Source: Ascaphus truei
Taxonomy: Eukaryota > Chordata > Amphibia > Anura > Ascaphidae
Length of the DNA: 64,000 nucleotides
Assembly (NCBI GenBank): GCA_036426205.1
Contig: CM071573.1
Span: 70,718,382 to 70,782,381 of the forward strand
Direction: 5' to 3'
A model generated the notes under the pieces. That model was not told the origin of the DNA. It made no database searches and worked only from the letters and a program-made list of their open reading frames with translations. Of this stretch, positions 25,501 through 34,000 are shown piece after piece. The position numbers and the translations under genes are program-made. The first letter of the stretch is position 1, and every line of letters starts with the position of its first letter.

Positions 25501-28054
25501 GTTCAGCTCTGGAGACTTGCTTCAAACCTGTAATAAACAAAGAAATAACTGGTATTGCTGCTTTAAGCCCTGTTCCTAGTGTCATGTACTTGCATAAAGA
25601 CATGGGAGAGAAGTAGTAATTGCAGAGATTATAAACATGTTTTTTAATAGCAGATATTGGAGTACAATTTTATTTAGATTTTTCATTCTCAATGGCAGTA
25701 TGTCTGGTTCTAGGTTTCTCGCCACGGACATAGTGTGAAGCAGGAGAGAAACTGCTGCAGTAGTGAAGTCTTGTTTAAAAGGACTCTGTTTATAAGTGTC
25801 AGTTGCTACAGTTTCATTGTTTTTTTGTTTTTTTTTTTTCCACCTACTCCATAAATAGAAAAAATGAATGTAGAGAAGGTTGCATCTGGTGGCTGCTGTA
25901 AAGTGTGCAAGATGATCATGAACTATGTGGATGAACTACTGGAGAAAAATGCAACTGAATCTCAAATCCAGAATTTCATGAAGAGGGTTTGCAACTTCCT
26001 ACCAGAACCCATGCAGGATGAGGTACTATGCGATGTTCCTTGGAGTTACCCCTTTAAAAACTGAAGATATCTGTTCATTTTTGTTTAGTATCGGAACCGT
26101 GCTGCTGCAGAACTTCCCATAAGGGAAAAGCCGTATTAAATGCCAGTAATGTGGCTTTGGGATCATTCCTGAAATCTGCATATCCCTTTCCACGTCCTCA
26201 ACTATCAATATGGAGGCTTCCTTTTATCACTTAGTTGTGGTACCCTAATACTGCACCCCACAGGAGAATCTAACCCACCTTTGGAACTTACTACTTTTTC
26301 AAACTGTTTGGCACACAGGCTCTCCTTGGTGAAAGCAAAACCTATAAACGTTTACATACTAATAGATCTCCGTGGAGGAAGACTTATCTTTCTCCCCCCT
26401 CCCCCGTCCCTTTGTTTACAGACCAGTTGACTTGGGTTCCATGAAATTTAAAAAATATATATATATATATTTTTTAAATTTGTAGCTGTCATGAGAATTT
26501 CTCCAGAAAACTTTTGAGTATATTATGGTTGTACTCAAATTGTTTAACTTCCACTTGTGTGGTACACTAATCCTTTGCAGGTAGAAAAAGCTTTGCATAC
26601 TTTTATCTTTAATGTCTCTTAACTGTGGCTCTTGAACGCATTTAATTAGCTGAATGCTCCATTCTGTTGTGTGCTACCGGCAAGTTATCAACACAAATGC
26701 TTTTCTGTAATTGTTTGCAGGAGTTATGATTGTAAGATGAGCAGACTGTAAATGTAAATTCCTTGTCTAACATTAAAATAAATGTTGGCAATAAATGCCA
26801 ATTGTGTTTTACTTCTTTGCATCATAAATATTTATTTTTCAGTGCCAACAAATTGTTGATCAATACGAGCCAATGATTGTGCAGTTACTTTTGCAAGCCT
26901 TGGATCCTAGTTTTATTTGCATGGTAAGTTTTTGAGATGTTTCTTTCCCTTTATAAAGTGGCATTACCTCTTTGGCTTTTGACTAGGTGGGAAGCAGGGG
27001 GTCTCTGGCCCTGATCTACATTGCTTTCAGGTCCGGGAACGCCCTGCTTTCTGAGATACTATTGCTGAAAAGAGGCTGTGCACAGACGGTCTCTTTAAAA
27101 GACCAGAGTCAGACTAGGAAGCCGAAACATCATCCCTTTTTCTTCCTATTGGCCGTGTGACATGGGAACTTGAAACCTGCAGAGATACCGTCATCACCTT
27201 CCAATGTTGGGATCTCGGGAAGCAGGGGTCCCTGGAGCTGAAATGAGGTTCAGCTCTCAACACCCTGCTTCCAACCTAATGGAATATAATTTTGAAAGGC
27301 AATGCTTTGCTTTCATGGTTGTATATTCTGTTAAAGGTTGTAAAGATTGTATATTAAGTTGTATTTTATATTGTGTGTATATATTTATATATATTTTTTT
27401 TTAACAGAAACTAAAACTTTGTGTAAATGGAAAGCATCTTTTGGGATCGGATGAATGCATGTGGGGTCCCAGCTACTGGTGTAAAGATCTTGAGACAGCA
27501 GCACGTTGCAATGTAAGTTTTAGACTGGCTCTTAGCATAATTACTAATGACTTAAACTGGGCTGGCTAGCCTCGGATCTCCTATTGGTTGGGCAGAAAAC
27601 ACGACACTGGGGGGAGGGGGGAGTTTCTTAGTCCTCTGTACTGTTGTTTCTCCCCCCTCCCAATGCCTTGGTGTGCTGGGAGAGGGAAGAAATATAATCT
27701 TGCTCCTATTTGGTCCAGGGCAGCCAATGGAAAGCTGCAACGTTGACAGTATCTTTCAAATGGGGTCCACAGCTGGGCTTTATTTTTATTTTTTAAATCT
27801 AACATTCGCACACTGAATCTCGGGTTAGGTAAACTTAAAAAAAAAAAAAAAAAAAAAAATTTGGGGGTTGCCTGCTTTTAAAATAGGGTGGTTAGTGCTG
27901 TCCAGGGACTGGCAGTAAGCGGTGTGCCCATCTCCTGCCAGACAACCTGACATATATTTTGTTTTTCATGTGACCTTTTATTATACAGATTCTCATTGTT
28001 CTGTTTCTTTCTTAACAGACTGTTGAACACTGCAAACGCCACGTCTGGAACTAG
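13514..28054 (+). CDS. PSAP: Prosaposin precursor, complete gene (14 coding exons plus a 6-nt micro-exon)
   Basis: Spliced CDS of 515 codons (517 with the micro-exon); human is 524/527. Exons: 13514-13553, 18751-18884, 19362-19436, 19652-19777, 20553-20741, 21395-21535, 22076-22132, optional 22663-22668, 23573-23689, 23898-23996, 24550-24733, 25859-26022, 26843-26923, 27408-27512, 28019-28054. All introns are GT-AG and all phases chain. Product: signal peptide, N-terminal SapA-type domain, four saposin B-type domains (SapA, B, C, D) each with six cysteines, and a C-terminal SapA-type domain ending in HCKRHVWN. Each saposin keeps one N-glycosylation sequon: NTT, NSS, NRT, NAT. Established: the precursor is secreted or sorted to lysosomes and cut into saposins that help hydrolases degrade sphingolipids. 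The ATG has a strong context (gccgccATGa) and opens the signal peptide. The gene converges on CDH23, as in mammals. Confidence 0.98.
13729..13912 (+). repeat. 23-bp minisatellite in PSAP intron 1, 8 units
   Basis: Eight head-to-tail units of 23 bp with the core caccgtatctcccctctta, nearly identical, 175 bp after the splice donor. It sits at the edge of the CpG-rich promoter region. Confidence 0.95.
14290..14410. repeat. Interspersed repeat, relative of 54870-55073
   Basis: gcccaggacatgcttgagag, then gtattacttcctggcaaaac followed by attttataaa occur in the same order at about 55 kb. 14411-15960 of PSAP intron 1 shows only A/T tracts and no exon. Confidence 0.7.
15966..16460. repeat. Two adjoining GC-rich MITE-like repeats with shared core
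   Basis: Cores at 16071-16119 (reverse) and 16398-16447 (forward) of the E-box/CCAAT/CRE-like module. The left repeat runs to about ctcggccta at 16271, the right one is truncated. 16461-18180 of intron 1 shows no other feature. Confidence 0.55.
18183..18432. mobile_element. hAT-like MITE, 'caccaacaggtcaggtttt' family, diverged copy
   Basis: Inner fold-back ccctgcttcagcacagg / cttgtgctgaagcaggg, then ggactggagttggccactcc at the right edge. The left half is diverged. Lies about 320 bp before PSAP exon 2. Confidence 0.65.
18751..18884 (+). CDS. PSAP: PSAP coding exon 2: N-terminal SapA-type domain
   Basis: Starts after tttcag and ends phase 0 before gtatgt. Encodes the N-terminal SapA-type domain with conserved C, W and [17 protein letters not shown]; human has [17 protein letters not shown]. 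The signal cleavage site is probably near the exon 1/2 joint. Confidence 0.97.
19362..19436 (+). CDS. PSAP: PSAP coding exon 3: saposin A, first part
   Basis: 25 codons, phase 0-0. Begins [13 protein letters not shown] (human KSLPCDICKDVVT) and ends in the sequon NTT. Supplies the first two cysteines of saposin A. Confidence 0.97.
19652..19777 (+). CDS. PSAP: PSAP coding exon 4: saposin A, middle
   Basis: 42 codons, phase 0-0. Continues saposin A with VCEFIPDP and STCKQ, adding two more cysteines of the six-cysteine fold. Confidence 0.97.
20050..20343. mobile_element. hAT MITE 'caggggtgcgcaaa' family with perfect 8-bp target duplication
   Basis: Starts cagcggtgcgcaaag, ends tttgtgctcccctg. 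CTATATAC lies on both sides (20042-20049, 20344-20351). In the PSAP intron between coding exons 4 and 5. Confidence 0.9.
20553..20741 (+). CDS. PSAP: PSAP coding exon 5: saposin A end and A-B linker
   Basis: 63 codons, phase 0-0. VVCSALGVC closes saposin A. The rest is the proteolytically removed linker with [13 protein letters not shown] and LLYPEDQ; human has IPELDMTEVVAPF and LLYPQDG. Confidence 0.97.
21395..21535 (+). CDS. PSAP: PSAP coding exon 6: saposin B, first part
   Basis: 47 codons, phase 0-0. Begins [16 protein letters not shown] (human NGDVCQDCIQMVTDIQ) and keeps the saposin B sequon NSS. The acceptor follows an unusually pure C tract at 21374-21392. Confidence 0.97.
22076..22132 (+). 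CDS. PSAP: PSAP coding exon 7: saposin B, middle
   Basis: 19 codons, phase 0-0: [19 protein letters not shown]; human has CKNYISQYSEIAIQMMMHM. It ends exactly at the methionine where the human alternative insert lies. Confidence 0.97.
22663..22668 (+). CDS. PSAP: PSAP alternative micro-exon (6 nt, Asp-Gln)
   Basis: GATCAG lies between a perfect acceptor (a T-rich stretch ending tttgatcatcag) and a perfect donor (gtatgt). It is in the intron between exons 7 and 8, both in phase 0, so it adds Asp-Gln after the Met ending exon 7. Established: human PSAP has isoforms with Asp-Gln or Gln-Asp-Gln at this same point of saposin B, from a micro-exon with two acceptors. Here the bases before cag are cat, not an AG, so only the 6-nt form looks possible. 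Transcript support is not available. Confidence 0.8.
23573..23689 (+). CDS. PSAP: PSAP coding exon 8: saposin B end and B-C linker
   Basis: 39 codons, phase 0-0. [14 protein letters not shown] closes saposin B (human QPKEICALVGFCDE). The linker follows, with a Pro/Val-rich ALVITPAK-like segment. Confidence 0.97.
23898..23996 (+). CDS. PSAP: PSAP coding exon 9: saposin C, first part
   Basis: 33 codons, phase 0-0. Contains [20 protein letters not shown], matching human [20 protein letters not shown]. This is the neurotrophic segment of saposin C with its N-glycosylation sequon (NRT). Confidence 0.97.
24550..24733 (+). CDS. PSAP: PSAP coding exon 10: saposin C, second part
   Basis: 61 codons plus 1 nt. 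Contains [17 protein letters not shown] and [14 protein letters not shown], the last four cysteines of saposin C, and an unusual extra cysteine (YCQRC). Ends in phase 1 before gtaaga. Confidence 0.97.
25243..25535. mobile_element. MITE, 'gaagcagggggtctcc' family, copy 4
   Basis: Diverged fold-back (tttcggctccgggggcacct ... ggatccccagagctgaaatt), with accaataggaagacgtggc inside. In the PSAP intron before saposin D. Confidence 0.6.
25859..26022 (+). CDS. PSAP: PSAP coding exon 11: saposin D, first part
   Basis: Completes the split codon, then 54 codons. Contains [20 protein letters not shown], the sequon NAT and [13 protein letters not shown]. Human has [20 protein letters not shown]; the extra Cys (CCKVC) differs from human. 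Confidence 0.97.
26843..26923 (+). CDS. PSAP: PSAP coding exon 12: saposin D, second part
   Basis: 27 codons: [18 protein letters not shown] then ALDPSFICM. Human has CDQFVAEYEPVLIEILVE then VMDPSFVCL. Confidence 0.97.
26985..27280. mobile_element. MITE, 'gaagcagggggtctcc' family, copy 5
   Basis: gggaagcagggggtctctgg at the left, agcaggggtccctggagctg near the right. Lies 62 bp after PSAP coding exon 12. Confidence 0.7.
27408..27512 (+). CDS. PSAP: PSAP coding exon 13: saposin D end and C-terminal SapA-type domain
   Basis: 35 codons. A cysteine closes saposin D, then [20 protein letters not shown] starts the C-terminal SapA-type domain; human has [20 protein letters not shown]. Confidence 0.97.
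28019..28054 (+). CDS. PSAP: PSAP coding exon 14: C-terminus and stop
   Basis: 11 codons [11 protein letters not shown] then TAG. The HVWN end is identical to human. The acceptor is cttaacag. Confidence 0.97.
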   Translation, partial: TVEHCKRHVWN

Positions 28055-29165
28055 AATCTTCCTGTTCCTATGCAGAATTACAGAAGGGTCAGAAATCTGG
28101 TCTGTTAGAAATGTCCCCTCCAGCCTAATTTTTGTATTTTTCTCTCCTCCTGAAAACTGTACTAAAGAGAATCGATAATTTGCTGTACATATTTGTTAAT
28201 CTGCAATGATTAACATATTGAGTAGTGTATTTTAAGACAAATGCATTTTTAACTTCCTAAAATGTGATTTACTTTTTTTTGTGTGTAAAGCAAAATGTTT
28301 TTTTTTTTTTTTTAAAAGGAAAGTGTAACTTTATTCTCATTGTTCAGTAGTTTAGCAATATTTTCTTTGGATATTGTTGCTCTTGTATCAAACTAATGTT
28401 CATGGCTTTACCACATTCTACTAGCATTGAGTGCAAGATAATGTCATATTTTTTTTTAGTTTTTTTTTAAAACTAGATCAGTCGGGGTAAATTAAACTCC
28501 AATCATTAGCATGCTGACTATCCATTCTAAAACAGAAGACATTGGGAGAGGAGCAGACTGCAGTCTTATAACAGTAGTGTATGCCAATAACAAGCTTAAA
28601 TATTATCTTGGCTTTTATGCTGATCAAGAAAGGTACAATCAATAAATGGCCATTAAACTGTTTGTGTAACATGTTGGCATTGAGTGCACACTGGCTTTAT
28701 TTGCCGATATACAATCGAAGTGTTTTAGCAGGTTGGATTTGCCATTTTCACCACAGGTTGGTTAGTTATATAATGCTCTGTCAAAGACCTTGAAGCCATG
28801 ATTTTATCTTGATAAGGGTGGTGGACACTTATCAGCTTTGGCATTGAAATGTGGGTATAGACTTAAACCTTCATGTGCCGCTTTTGCCTTAATTTGCAGA
28901 CCCTCAATCAGGCACAAAGCTTTTAATTTTTTTTTTTTTTCCATTGTAAGTCAAGACAGTTTTAGCATAATGGTAATGATAGAAATGTAATGTTGTGCCT
29001 CTTCTGTTGAAGATTGAATCTTGAAATTTAAATTTAACTGTTAATGTTGTACCATCAGCCAACAAGATGATTAAAAATTAGGGTAAATATTTGGTTTAAT
29101 TGACTTGTCTAAACTTTGCACTAAAGCTTCTATAATTGACAATAAAATTCTTAACCTTACAATAC
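28055..29165 (+). other. PSAP: PSAP 3' UTR
   Basis: AT-rich sequence of about 1.1 kb after the stop, close to the mammalian length. It has AATAAA hexamers at 28641-28646 and 29141-29146; the second, just before cttaacc and a T-rich stretch, is the likelier main end. The exact cleavage site is inferred. Confidence 0.7.
29141..29146 (+). terminator. PSAP: Likely PSAP polyadenylation signal
   Basis: Canonical AATAAA about 1.09 kb after the stop, followed 20-30 bp later by a GT-rich stretch (ctgtttgtttag). Confidence 0.6.
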
Positions 29166-29342
29166 TGTTTGTTTAGTACCAGGTTTTGAATGGAGGTGAT
29201 TTTATACTGCAAAAGCAACACCACTTCTGTTTTTGTAGGTGCCAAAAGGGCATTTCTTTAAAGTGAACTTTATGGCAGTAGCTGACACAACCATATATAA
29301 AAAAACAAACACAACTTTCATTAGTAATAAAGTGGTTTAGAG

Positions 29343-29586
29343 CAGGGAGGCGCTGGCGGTTGCAGAGGCCCTGCGCTCTTCCCCCCCCAATGCATTTAAT
29401 GCCAGGGGATTGCGTGAGGCCTCTGCAACTCCTCTGCTTACCTTGATTCAGCCAGCTGTGATGCGTCACCATGGCAACGTGTGACGTCACACCGACGGAT
29501 CATGTGACGTCACATGTCCCCCGCACTCTGGAAACCAAGGAGGGGGGGGGGGGGGGCGCCCAGCACAAATAGTTTGTGCACCCCTG
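29343..29586. mobile_element. hAT MITE 'caggggtgcgcaaa' family, just past PSAP 3' end
   Basis: Ends cagggaggcgctgg and tttgtgcacccctg, with similar 8-bp flanks (gtttagag / gttttaga). 29587-30228 has A/T tracts and no gene. Confidence 0.75.
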
Positions 29587-30228
29587 GTTTTAGAAGATTT
29601 AAAAAAAAAAAAGGAAATGGTCTCCAACAAAAAAAAATACTCCCCAAGATCTTTGTTCCTGTATCTGGAATTGGCTGATTTGCTTTAATCTGCAAACAAG
29701 ACGGTTGCTTTTAAGGGGGATCTTTCTATGGGGCCAAATTCACTTTGTTTTTTATGGGCTGTTTAAGCTGCTATTTAAATTTTGTGTACACGAATTACGC
29801 TTCAGTTAGTAAAACTTAAAAGGGTACAAGATTAGAATTACATGGATAAACCCATTTACAGTAAAAAAAAAACTTTAAATAAAACCACTTTCCACTTTTT
29901 GTGCAATATGGAACTTCTGCGAAATTCTGAGTGCCTCATTTGATTCTGATGGATACATCTAGTCAAACAAGACGGTTTAACCAAAGTGATACTGTATTTT
30001 TTTTTTCCCCTCCCCCTTGACATAAATTTAAAAAAAAAAACAACCACAAACATTTAAATAATGAAAACACACTTAAAATTCACATTTGGAACCCGTGGTG
30101 ATGTCTGTTTCAGGGCTCGCGTACATGTGGCGAGTCAGTACAACAGAAATAAAGTTCATCTAAAGCTTGATGGTTTTGTGTTGGCCTCACAGGTCTGGTG
30201 GCAGTGTTCAGTCTAGCGTTCATGTTTT

Positions 30229-30234
30229 TTTATT
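30229..30234 (-). terminator. CDH23: Possible CDH23 polyadenylation signal
   Basis: TTTATT on the + strand is AATAAA on the - strand, about 480 nt past the CDH23 stop, and is the only such hexamer seen in 30235-30713. The spacer to the PSAP end (29165) would then be about 1 kb. The use of this site is inferred. Confidence 0.35.
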
Positions 30235-30712
30235 CAGAGAATATTTTGTACTAGACGGGCAAGTCTTTCACTGCCAGCAGAAAAGAAATCTTGGTACTGA
30301 GCCATTTTCAACATTCTCTTCCTCAAACGGTCTTTATGAAATAAACCAAGGCGCAAGTTCAATACTGAGTGTAGTCCCTTCTCTTGTCTTCCCCTGCGTG
30401 CCCCTCCCTATCCCCAATGCATCCCAGATCTGTGTCCTAGCAGAAGTCCCCATTTAATTGTTTCATTAACACTTTATATTAAAAATAACCACACTTGTTT
30501 GCAATTTCTATTGCTCATGCTTCTTGTAGAGCTGTAAACTTTGAACAGCCTGAGTGGAGCGAAGGATGCCAGTCACTTGTGCTTTTTTAGGCAGTTGGCC
30601 TAAAGTGTGTGTGCTTTCACAAACCCAAGTCCACTTCCTTTTTGTGCAGTGATGCTGTAGTTCTGACTCAGTACATACTTCTTAACAATTAGACCAATGA
30701 GGCCACCTCTAG

Positions 30713-31036
30713 TCATAATTCTGTTATCTCCAGGGGGCTCTCCACAATTGTATCTCTCATCTTGTGCATAGGTGTAGACTTTGCAGACTCTGTGCGTGCG
30801 TTTCTGTCATTGAAGGCATGACTGTCTGTATTCAGTGTCTCCAAAGATCGGCCAAGGACTTTCTGGTCATCCTCGGGCAAGCTATTGAGGTCGGAAGTCA
30901 AAAGCGTGCCAGTACTGCCATGGATTACGTGGATCCCATCTGGTCCCTTTAATTCAACCGGCTGCTTGTGTCTGAAGCGGAGGGATCCCTGCCTGGGGCT
31001 ATGTTCCTCTTCTTCCTCTAAATCGTTCTGGATCAA
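30713..31036 (-). CDS. CDH23: CDH23 last coding exon: C-terminus with PDZ ligand
   Basis: 107 codons then [59 protein letters not shown] and the end PLEITEL. Leu at the last and Thr at the third-last position make a class I PDZ ligand, known to bind harmonin. Confidence 0.98.
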   Translation of the reverse strand: MIQNDLEEEEEHSPRQGSLRFRHKQPVELKGPDGIHVIHGSTGTLLTSDLNSLPEDDQKVLGRSLETLNTDSHAFNDRNARTESAKSTPMHKMRDTIVESPLEITEL

Positions 31037-34000
31037 CTGTAACAAGATGATACATGCAGTGCTAATAACTTTTTTTTTTTTTTCCCACCTTTACGAACTA
31101 ATTTAATTTGACACCAAGCTTGAATGTTCCATTTAGTTTGTATACCACTGCACACAGTTCAATTCTGGGATGTTGGTGCCTTAAATACACCAGTGCTACA
31201 CTAAGAACTGATGCCAAATTGTGTTCACGTTAATCGTCCTTGGATCTGTGCATTAAATTAATGGCAGATTCCCAGAGGGGAGAGAATAAGAAAGTACCAC
31301 ATAGGAATAAAGTTTCATTTCTCACAGGTCTGATGTATATGAAATGCCATTGGTAATGGGTGTTATAGGTAAAATATCCCTGTGCAAACCTTGTTTACAG
31401 CATTGTTCTATTTGAAAGGCAGGTTGCATACTAAACCTAGTAATCTTATTGTGTTTGTTTTTTTTAATATAAATAAAAACAAAAGGATTATATGAAGGAT
31501 TCCCAGTAGAGCAGTGAACTAACTGCTGTATTGTTGCACTGGTGATGTCAACATGGTAGAAAGTTCAAGGTATATAAATCGATGTAACTTTCAAGTCCCC
31601 TAGATACAATGGAACTGAATTATTGTACAGTGTAGTTTCTTTACTAGTTATGAAAGTTCTATTTGATACTTTTAATAAAATTACACTGTTCAAACAGCAC
31701 CTAGTAATTTAGGGGGAGCGTAGCACAAGAGGGGGTGGGGAGAAACATCTACCCCCAAATCAGCTGTTTAATGCCAGGGTGGAGACAACTTTCTTATGTT
31801 GCAAATAGTGATTGGCCTCTGAGAAGGGCCCCAGTATTTCAGTGCACTGTTAATCTGCTGAGGAAGCAGGGAGAAGAGCATGTATGATCTGCTGCAACAA
31901 ACCCACACCCTCTGCACTGGGATGAGCAAGAATGAACTGCTAGGGTGTTCAGTGAAGCCCCTATAGACATCTGTTGCCCACCAATGATTTACTGTAATGA
32001 GATGCTAGGAAGTTTTTCTGTAACCGTAACACATGTTGATGGGGCACTTCCACATGGAATATTTTTTTTGCCGCAAAAATACATCTCACCACCACTCAAT
32101 ACTTGTTGGACTGTGGAATTAAATATACAATTAGCCATATAAGTTATGCAGCAAGGTTAGAATATCAGACATTAGCCACTCCATGCGCACACTACTATTG
32201 AGACGTAGTTAATGAGGCGCAAAGTGCCTGCACATCACTGCAACCTGCGCATGCGGTCTACCTCTGTCACTGAGGACTGATCCCCAGCGCTGCTGGTGGC
32301 CTTGTGAACCATTCTTTGGGCTAATAATTTTTTCAGTCTCATATAATCATCCAACACCAGTTTCAGAAGGGATCCCTGTATAAAGATGAGGGTTAACAGG
32401 GTAGTTAATTCATTACATGTCTTTTAAAACCCAGTGTCAATAGGGCAAACCACGCATCTGACATTCCCCTACTTATCACCAAAGAAATTATTCTCAACCA
32501 TTATAATCGGTTACTACAAAAAAAATATCTACTGTCAAATGTGGACATAGGTTAGTGGGGGTTTAGTTGGATATTGTGTAATTACACCAAGAATCCCATT
32601 GTGTTTGACTGAAAGCATTTGCAGAATGTTTGGGGTGTTGCAATAATACACACACCAGAGGAAATGTGTTATTTTGGAAAATTATGGGTCTGTTTGCTAT
32701 GCCTTTGGACACCTTAAAGCTGCAGTTCAAGCAATATCCATTTTTTTTATTATCAGTTCTGTACTAATGAGAAAATACTTGTAGCATTTAAAAAAAAATG
32801 TTTTTTAATGTAATTAATTTAACAGGCATTTTTGTTTCTATAGAAACCATTTGCAAAGTCCCTTCCCCTTCTGACAGACTCTGGCTCTTGTGCCCTGCCT
32901 TCTCTATAGTGCACCAATTGTATCTAGTAACTGCCTGGTCACATTATCTTCCACACAGAGCTTTGCACTGTGGGTAGTTTTGTAGCAATGTCAGTGAATT
33001 AAATAACTCAGAGCAAAGCGATTGATTACAGGAGAGCAGACCAGTCAGCAGTTTAGCTAATCACTGTCAGTGTGCAGATTGTATTGATGCACATATTAAA
33101 TGGAAAAAAAGTTTTTAAAAAACCAGCAGCTCGATTGAACTGCAGCTTTAAGATATCGTAAAAAAACATTTTGCAGGATGGTTCCTGAGAGCAAGGAGCC
33201 GTTTTTTCTATTTGGATACAATTGTATGCTATTTTTAATCAATATGGCAGCCTGAACCTTTCAAAACTGCACTGATTTTAACCAAATTCAGCAGGATTTT
33301 AAGTAGCTGGATTGAATTTAGAAAATCCATGTTTTGTTTTGCACATTGGTCAACATTTTTGGATGCTCCAGGGTGGGAACGGGGGGGGGGGGGAATGGTG
33401 TGTTTTTGCACCCGATGGAGAAACCAAAAATATAGTTTACAGCATTGAATAACCGAGCAAGGCTCAGCTATTGTTCCATAAACACTCGGCTTTAGTGACA
33501 TATTATTCCCCTCTCTTTCTAATACTTTATTGCCTGAAATACACCCAAATCCCCTCTAGGAAATGGGACCAAAAAGTTCAAAATATATTGATAACACTGA
33601 AATTGGAATTTGGACATTTACTAGATGTAATATGTGTTTACTTTACAAGTGCAGGTTAAATGGGTAGTAAAAAGGGGAACAAAAAGTCACACATGTTGAC
33701 CTAGAGCAGGGGCGCACAAAGTTTCTGTGCTGCGCCCCCCTGCCTGCCAGCGCTTGTGCCCCCTCTTTCCTGTGAACCGATGTCATGTGACCCGCAGCGT
33801 CATGTGACGCGCGTTACCATGGTGAAGCGCCCAGAAGCCGGCTGAATCCCGGTAAATTAAGGTTGCAGGTTGGATAAGGGGGCGGGGCCTCTGCAACCGC
33901 CGCGCCCGCCCCCCTGTTTGCGCACCTTAGACCTAGAGACCTAGAGTTGATTTTAAGCAGATTCTTGTAATTCTTAAAAAAAAACAAAATACAAACCTTG

